50,463 bases of DNA. Origin: an uncultured Rhodospirillales bacterium (GTDB lineage: Bacteria; Pseudomonadota; Alphaproteobacteria; Acetobacterales; Acetobacteraceae). Under the pieces are notes generated by a model that saw nothing but the letters and a program-made list of their open reading frames with translations, was not told the DNA's origin and did no database searches. Shown in pieces: positions 45,640-50,463 of the stretch. Both the position numbers and the translations under genes were made by a program. Location of the stretch: positions 1 to 50,463 of the forward strand of contig CAITOL010000195.1 of the NCBI GenBank assembly GCA_903893975.1, written 5' to 3'. Every line of letters begins with the position of its first letter. Position 1 is the stretch's first letter.

Positions 45640-45874
45640 CTTTTTCTCAATAATCCCCTGAGCTGCGCGTCCGCTATTGCCGGCGCGCGTCTCCTTTCGC
45701 CCGAAATCCGCCGTCGCGCCCGATGTGTGCCAAGCCGGCCAGCGCAAGCATAGCGGCCCTGCGTCCCCAAGCCGATTTAGCCAGTTTGCATCCGCCCATA
45801 AGCTTCGCTATATCGGCGCCACAGGACATGGCGCGGCCAACTTCGCCTCCCCCGGTTCTGTTTGGCGTGCGTGA
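45640..45874. other. Intergenic spacer between the two tRNA genes
   Basis: 235 bases with a T-run directly after tRNA-Leu. Otherwise I see no gene, ribosome site or convincing hairpin. Open frames here are short and antisense or unsupported. The tRNA-Asn promoter probably lies in its last 60 bases. Confidence 0.4.
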
Positions 45875-45949
45875 TCCCAGGTAGCTCAGTGGTAGAGCAA
45901 GCGGCTGTTAACCGCTCGGTCGTAGGTTCGAGTCCTACCCTGGGAGCCA
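45875..45949 (+). tRNA. tRNA-Asn (GTT)
   Basis: Complete 75-base tRNA with encoded CCA. Acceptor TCCCAGG pairs with CCTGGGA, with discriminator G. D-arm GCTCAGTGGTAGAGC, anticodon stem AGCGG/CCGCT with loop CTGTTAA (anticodon GTT), and T-arm GTAGGTTCGAGTCCTAC are all canonical. Confidence 0.98.
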
Positions 45950-45972
45950 TCCACCGATCCCCCTCTCCCGGA

Positions 45973-46671
45973 TTAGCCGTCGATCAAGTCGCGCAACGCT
46001 ACTGTGCGGCCAACCCGGCACCACCATGACCGCTGCGGCACCTGCAACCGCGCCCAAGGCCCGAGACGCAAGACCGTGATGCGGCGTGGCGCCTGAAACC
46101 CGGCGGCGAGAATGCCGCGATGGGAGGCGAGGTTTTCCTCCCGGCAGTAAATCCCCACCGTCATCGCCCCATGCGCCACGCAGAAATGCGCGGCGTAGTC
46201 CAGACATTGGCGATACAGCCCCTGGCCACGCGCTGCGGAAAGCGTCACGAAATCATACAAATAGCCCATGCCATCGCCGATTTCTAAGCTTAACCCAGAC
46301 TCGAAACCCGCCCCCAGCGCCAAACCCGGCAGTACAATCCAGCCCCAAGCCAGCAGCCCAGCTTCGGCGGTTGAGGCATGTACAATCCTGTGGCCGGCCT
46401 GCAGGCGCGCCTGGATCAGCTTCAGTGGCAACCCGCCCTTGGCCGCCACCGCGCTGGCGATGCGCCCGGCCTGCGGTCCGACACCGGTGATGCCGATATC
46501 AGGCCCGTTGCCCTGCCGCAGCGGCCAGGTTCTGCCGTCGTGGTGAAACGCGATGACCTGCCGCGGCCCGACATATTGCCGCAGATGCCAATACCAGCGG
46601 CGCAGCGCCCCCCTGCGGCGGCGATCCGGGCGTAGCCCCTTGATCCACGACAAATAAAACGTCACAAACAT
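45973..46671 (-). CDS. GNAT-like acetyltransferase
   Basis: A 232-residue protein whose C-terminal half resembles GNAT acetyltransferases: FVTLSAARGQGLYRQCLDYA (the R/Q-x-x-G-x-G/A acetyl-CoA loop), then VGIYCREENLASHRGILAAGF. The N-terminal 100 residues are basic, with RRRRGALRRWYWHLRQ and a GITGVGPQAGRIASAVAA stretch of unclear function. It may use a different acyl donor. The gene's 3' end lies 23 bases after tRNA-Asn, and its upstream DNA is AT-rich. ATG 46671 is chosen. Confidence 0.75.
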   Translation of the reverse strand: MFVTFYLSWIKGLRPDRRRRGALRRWYWHLRQYVGPRQVIAFHHDGRTWPLRQGNGPDIGITGVGPQAGRIASAVAAKGGLPLKLIQARLQAGHRIVHASTAEAGLLAWGWIVLPGLALGAGFESGLSLEIGDGMGYLYDFVTLSAARGQGLYRQCLDYAAHFCVAHGAMTVGIYCREENLASHRGILAAGFQAPRRITVLRLGPWARLQVPQRSWWCRVGRTVALRDLIDG

Positions 46672-46946
46672 ACGAAGTTGTTAATTTATTAATCTTTATG
46701 CGCCAAGCATCAAAGTGTTACACGTTGTCGCAAGGCTTTCTGGATGTTTGTCTTTTTTTGTATTTTTCGTCTCAACATCACACGCTCAGCGACGAATCGG
46801 CGTAACATCACAAATCAAAACGAAGATTTGGTGTGCATTGCTTCAAACGTCTGCCTCATTCTGGCTGGGAGTCTCCTCGCCGTCGCGCATTACGTCAGCC
46901 ACGTGGTGCCGTGGCGTCGTACGGCTGTGATGAACTGCGGCGCGCA
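46672..46946. other. AT-rich divergent promoter region
   Basis: 275 bases between divergent GNAT-like and hybrid kinase genes, clearly lower in GC than its surroundings, especially 46675-46830 (TTGTTAATTTATTAATC, TTTTTTTGTATTTTTCG). It probably holds both promoters. Short plus-strand frames starting at 46715 and 46744 have signal-like N-termini but no ribosome site or coding character, and I do not call them. No inverted repeat longer than six bases was evident by eye. Confidence 0.4.
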
Positions 46947-49181
46947 ATGACCAAAACCGTAGCCAACACCACCCAACTGCCGCGCGGCTTCCGCCCAAGC
47001 AGGGCGGTGTTCCTCGCCGGCACCTTGGTGGCGGCCATGGTGCTCGGCGCCGCTGGGGCGATTATCTGGCTCGCCCGGCAGGCTGCCATCGACCAAACCA
47101 TGACCTGGGCCACCAGCAACGCGCAGATGCTGGCCGAACAAGCCCGGCAATCCATCAAATCCTCCGACCTGGTGCTGCGGGCGATTACCGAGAGCGTGCA
47201 AGAGGTCGGCATCGATGACGAGGCCGGCTTCACCCGGGCCATGTCCGGCCCGGATATCTACGAGAAAATCCGCCAACGCGCCGGCGGCGTGCCGCAGATC
47301 GATGTCGCCACCATCGTCGACAATAGCGGCCAGGTGCTGAACTTCACGCGCTGGTGGCCGCCTTTGGCCAATGGCCCCAGCCGCGAGCCGATCAACCTCG
47401 GTGATCGTGACTATTTCCTGGCGCATCGCGCCGACCCGAAACTGGAGGTCTATCTCAGCGCTCCCGTACGAAATCGCGGCACGGGTACGTGGACCTTTTA
47501 CCTCAGCCGCAAAATCCGCGGCAAATCCGGCCAGATGCTCGGTCTGGCGCTTACCGGGCTGCATGTCGAATTTTTCGCCGATTTCTACCAGGCCGTCAGC
47601 GGCGGCAGCAGCAAGGTGTTTCAGTTGCTGCGCGATGACGGAATATTGATTGCGCGCTATCCGGCCATCTCGGAAAAACTCGGCCAATCCTTCCGCAGCC
47701 AAACGGCGATAAGCCTGGCGCTCAGCAACACCCCCAATGGCGGCGCTGCGCTGGCGACCCGCCCGCGTTTGACCGACCCTTCCGACCAGCGCCTGCGCAT
47801 CGTGTCCACGCGGCGGGTGCATGAATATCCGCTGCTGGTCACCTTCGTGGTGTTCGATGACGAATTTCTGGCGCAATGGCGGCAAACCGCACTCGAAATC
47901 GGCGTTATGGGGGGCTTGCTGGCTGCCATTGTCCTCGGCCTGACCTGGGCGCTGGCGCGCCTGCTCTCCCGCCAGCGCAGCACCATGCAGCAACTGCGGG
48001 CTGCCAGCCGCGCGGCGGAGTTGGCGACCCAATCGAAATCCGACTTCCTGGCGATGATGAGCCATGAAATCCGCACGCCGATCAACGCGGTCATCGGCAT
48101 GTCCGAAATTCTGGCCAAAGCCCGGCTGCCGGTGCGGGAACAGCAATTTGCCAAGGTGATCAGCGATGCCGGCCGGCACTTGCTATCGATCATCAACGAT
48201 ATTCTGGATTTCTCCCGCCTCGAAGCCCGGCATGAAGATGTCGAGCGAGCACCATTTGACCTCAGCGCCCTGGTCGAACGCGCCATGGCGCTGGCCAGCG
48301 GCCTACCTGGTGCCGGGGCGCTGCAACTCTCCGCCGTCACGGGCGATGATGTGCCGGTTTGGCTGGTCGGGGACGCCAACCGCATCAACCAGGTGCTGCT
48401 CAACCTCCTCGGTAACGCGGTCAAGTTCACCGAAAAGGGCAATGTGCAACTCAGCATCGCCACCCTGCCATCGGCATCATCTGACCAGGACGCGGTGACG
48501 CTGCGCTTCACCGTCACCGATACCGGCATCGGCGTGGCGCCAGACCAGCAGCAACGGCTGTTTGAAGCCTTCGAGCAGTTGGATTCCGGCCGCACCCGCA
48601 AATCCAGCGGCACCGGCCTTGGGCTGGCCATCAGCAAGCGCATCGTCGAACTGCTCGGCGGCACCATCGGGATGCACACCACCGAAACCGGTGGCAGCGC
48701 CTTCTGGTTCGAACTGCCATTGCACCGTGCGGAACAGCCGGCCCTGGCAGTGGCGGAAATGCTGCCACCACCGCTTCCCCTCGCTCCAGGCGGGCTGCGG
48801 GTGCTGGTGGTTGATGACACCCGCACCAGCCAGATGGTCGCGGCGTTGCTGCTCGAATCGCTCGGCCATACGCCGACCATCGTCGAAAATGGCGCCGCAG
48901 CGCTGGAAATCGTGCAACAGCAGGATTTTGACGTGGTGCTGATGGATATGCGGATGCCGGAAATGGATGGTCGCGAGGCAACCTGGCGCATTCGCGCGCT
49001 CGGCGGCCGGTTCGCCGTCCTGCCGATTATTGGCCTGTCCGCCGACGCGCTCGACACCGTCCGCGACGCCGGGTTGGCCGCGGGGATGACGGCCTACCTC
49101 ACCAAACCCATTCAGCAGGATCGGTTGGCCGCCACGATGCAGACCGTCGTTGATGCCGCCACCGCCAGCCAGGCCGCCTAA
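46947..49181 (+). CDS. Hybrid sensor histidine kinase with Cache input and receiver domain
   Basis: A 744-residue hybrid kinase. Helix one (about 20-43) and helix two (about 318-340) bracket a periplasmic dCache-type sensor with the motifs DNSGQVLNFTRWWPP and LGDRDYFLAHR. HisKA has phospho-acceptor His373 in MMSHEIRTPINAV. HATPase has N-box Asn490, DTGIG (525-529) and GTGLGLAISKR. A receiver domain begins LRVLVVDD (Asp623-Asp624), with phospho-acceptor Asp667 in VLMDMRMPEMDG and Lys720. No Hpt domain or partner regulator is adjacent, so the relay partner is elsewhere. ATG 46947 is the last good start before helix one; the ligand is unknown. Confidence 0.93.
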   Translation: MTKTVANTTQLPRGFRPSRAVFLAGTLVAAMVLGAAGAIIWLARQAAIDQTMTWATSNAQMLAEQARQSIKSSDLVLRAITESVQEVGIDDEAGFTRAMSGPDIYEKIRQRAGGVPQIDVATIVDNSGQVLNFTRWWPPLANGPSREPINLGDRDYFLAHRADPKLEVYLSAPVRNRGTGTWTFYLSRKIRGKSGQMLGLALTGLHVEFFADFYQAVSGGSSKVFQLLRDDGILIARYPAISEKLGQSFRSQTAISLALSNTPNGGAALATRPRLTDPSDQRLRIVSTRRVHEYPLLVTFVVFDDEFLAQWRQTALEIGVMGGLLAAIVLGLTWALARLLSRQRSTMQQLRAASRAAELATQSKSDFLAMMSHEIRTPINAVIGMSEILAKARLPVREQQFAKVISDAGRHLLSIINDILDFSRLEARHEDVERAPFDLSALVERAMALASGLPGAGALQLSAVTGDDVPVWLVGDANRINQVLLNLLGNAVKFTEKGNVQLSIATLPSASSDQDAVTLRFTVTDTGIGVAPDQQQRLFEAFEQLDSGRTRKSSGTGLGLAISKRIVELLGGTIGMHTTETGGSAFWFELPLHRAEQPALAVAEMLPPPLPLAPGGLRVLVVDDTRTSQMVAALLLESLGHTPTIVENGAAALEIVQQQDFDVVLMDMRMPEMDGREATWRIRALGGRFAVLPIIGLSADALDTVRDAGLAAGMTAYLTKPIQQDRLAATMQTVVDAATASQAA

Positions 49182-49205
49182 TCAACCTGGCTGGCATGGC
49201 CGGTT

Positions 49206-50345
49206 TTAGTAGCCGGTCAGCGCCGCATAGCGGTCGCGGTGGAAGGCCGCGTCGCCGAACGTCGCCTGGGCCACGCGGGCGCGCTTCATGAAGAAGCCGA
49301 TTTCGTGCTCGTCGGTCATGCCGATGCCGCCGTGCATCTGAATGCCCTCGTTCCCCGTCAGATACGCGGTGTCAGACGCCTTCGCCTTCGCCAGGCTGAC
49401 CAGCAGGCTGGCATCGTTGGCGTTGTCGTCCAGCGCCGCCAGGGCGCCGATCACGGCGGAGCGGGTCACCTCCACCTCGCAGAACATCTGCGCCGCCCGG
49501 TGCTTCAGCGCCTGGAATGACCCGATGGCGACGCCGAACTGCTTGCGGTCTTTCAGATATTGCACCGTGCGTTCAAAGGCTTCGGACGAACTGCCCAGCA
49601 TTTCCGCCGCCAAGCCGGCCCGCGCCCGGTCCAGCACCTTGTCCAGCGGGTCCGCCCCGCCATCCACCCGGCCGAGCACCGCGCCGGCGCCGACCCGCAC
49701 ATCGTTCAGCGTAACCCGCGCGGCGTTGCGGCTGTCGATCATCGACGACCGCGCCCGGCTGACGCCCGCCGCATCGGCCGGCACCATGAATAGGGTGATC
49801 CCGTCGCGGTCGTCGGCAGCGCCGGAGGTGCGGGCGACCACGATCAGCTGGTCCGCCACATGCCCATCCAGCACAAACCGCTTGGCGCCGTTCAGCACCC
49901 AACCATCGCCGTCGCGCTTGGCGGTGGTTTCGATATGGCTCGGGTTGTGATGCGCCTTTTCCTCCAGCGCCAGGGCGAAAATCGTGTCGCCACCGACCAG
50001 CCCGGGGAAATAGGTCTGCTTCTGCGTTTCATTGCCGGCGAGGTCGATGGCACTCGCGGCAATCAGCGCCGTGGAAATCAACGGCGTCGCCGCCAGCGTG
50101 CGCCCGGCCGCTTCCAGCACCTGGCCTAGCCCGACCATGCCGAATTCGGAGCCACCATGCGCTTCGGGCACCAGAAACCCGGTCCAGCCGAGATCGGCCA
50201 TCTCGCGCCACAGGGCGCGGGAAAACCCGTCCGCGTCAGCGCTGTCACGCAGCTTGCGCAGCATGAGCACCGGGGATTTGTCGGCGAAAAATTCCAGCGC
50301 GCTATCGCGGACGAGTTGCGCTTCGGAGTTGAGGATTAAGGCCAT
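49206..50345 (-). CDS. Acyl-CoA dehydrogenase family protein
   Basis: A 379-residue FAD-dependent acyl-CoA dehydrogenase. Features: LGWTGFLVPEAHGGSEFGMV in the N-domain, FALALEEKAHH and the beta-domain WVLNGAKRFVLDGHVAD, then RKQFGVAIGSFQALKHRAAQM (FAD/CoA site) and NEGIQMHGGIGMTDEHEIGFFMKRA near the C-terminus. The usual catalytic Glu region of short/medium-chain enzymes is not clearly placed, so chain specificity is open; sterol- or aromatic-type pairs (FadE-like) are possible. ATG 50345 begins MALILNSEAQ. Upstream in-frame codons read into repeat copy C and are rejected. Confidence 0.9.
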   Translation of the reverse strand: MALILNSEAQLVRDSALEFFADKSPVLMLRKLRDSADADGFSRALWREMADLGWTGFLVPEAHGGSEFGMVGLGQVLEAAGRTLAATPLISTALIAASAIDLAGNETQKQTYFPGLVGGDTIFALALEEKAHHNPSHIETTAKRDGDGWVLNGAKRFVLDGHVADQLIVVARTSGAADDRDGITLFMVPADAAGVSRARSSMIDSRNAARVTLNDVRVGAGAVLGRVDGGADPLDKVLDRARAGLAAEMLGSSSEAFERTVQYLKDRKQFGVAIGSFQALKHRAAQMFCEVEVTRSAVIGALAALDDNANDASLLVSLAKAKASDTAYLTGNEGIQMHGGIGMTDEHEIGFFMKRARVAQATFGDAAFHRDRYAALTGY

Positions 50346-50385
50346 TGCTGTTTCCTTGTCGGTATATTTTTCAACAAGGGAAAGT

Positions 50386-50463
50386 GTTCTTTTTGTGAAC
50401 AAAAAGAACCAAAAAAACTTCATCAATGCCTGGCCTACGGCGTACTCTCACCGGAGAGAGTAC
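50386..50463. repeat. Dispersed intergenic repeat, copy C, cut by window end
   Basis: The first 78 bases of a third copy. The opening hairpin at 50386-50409 (GTTCTTTTTGT ... ACAAAAAGAAC) is the exact reverse complement of copy A's closing hairpin. The core continues CAAAAAAACTTCATCAAT, and GGCGTACTCTCACC matches copy B. An internal palindrome, GTACTCTC ... GAGAGTAC, runs to the window edge. It lies 40 bases upstream of the acyl-CoA dehydrogenase start. Confidence 0.75.

Noticed and set aside
45555-45949. Genomic island inserted at the tRNA pair
   Set aside because: Both tRNAs are complete and I see no repeated 3' end, integrase or phage gene downstream.
46715-46950. Two short plus-strand frames (about 70 codons) upstream of the hybrid kinase
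   Set aside because: They lie in AT-rich promoter DNA, overlap each other, and lack ribosome sites and recognisable sequence.

Overview
The window is high-GC chromosomal DNA of an alphaproteobacterium, most likely a member of the Acetobacteraceae (Rhodospirillales). This rests on the block zinc-ribbon protein (FYDLN acid family) - aroA locus - cmk - rpsA - sppA - ihfB - lapA - pyrF - trpF, an entericidin-type lipoprotein, an IalB-family secreted protein, and small AT-rich inverted-repeat elements of a kind I associate with acetic-acid-bacterial genomes. Genus and species cannot be read from it. Genes are densely packed with many 4-base start/stop overlaps. I see no phage, transposase, rRNA or CRISPR array.

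Layout. 1-4.3 kb: end of an MFS transporter, the E3 subunit lpdA, a dispersed repeat, and the coupled vitamin B6 genes pdxA-pdxJ. 4.3-7.8 kb (minus strand): LLM-type flavin oxidoreductase, YcgN-family cysteine-cluster protein, DapA-like aldolase, acyltransferase and entericidin. 7.8-13.7 kb: small hypothetical, rpmB, a membrane histidine-kinase-like protein whose start codon sits in a hairpin loop, an M20 peptidase coupled to a DMT exporter, and a coupled three-gene membrane operon resembling a MotA/ExbB-MotB/ExbD channel pair plus a small basic protein. 13.7-21.5 kb: argE-like deacetylase, two tandem paralogous Tat-exported peptide-type binding proteins without permeases, an SDR, a class III aminotransferase and a tail-anchored unknown. 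21.5-30.6 kb: rlmN, ialB-like, the zinc-ribbon gene, and the housekeeping block. The protein at the aroA locus has lost most EPSP-synthase active-site residues.

30.6-40 kb: DMT exporter, alpha-hydroxy-acid oxidase plus CNT nucleoside transporter divergent from a SMP-30 lactonase, a second repeat copy, two unknowns, enoyl-CoA hydratase, serine hydrolase and amidase. 40-46 kb: small lipoprotein, MFS transporter, RidA protein, a structured intergenic region with GANTC sites and a perfect DnaA box, a CHAP amidase, GNAT, Gpi18-like mannosyltransferase, tRNA-Leu(CAA) and tRNA-Asn(GTT). 46-50.5 kb: GNAT-like protein, AT-rich gap, hybrid histidine kinase, acyl-CoA dehydrogenase and a third repeat copy cut by the window edge.

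The items most worth follow-up are the catalytically degenerate AroA, the three-gene channel-like operon, the terminal-inverted-repeat element family, and the two RNA/DNA structures at 8581-8601 and 42442-42575.
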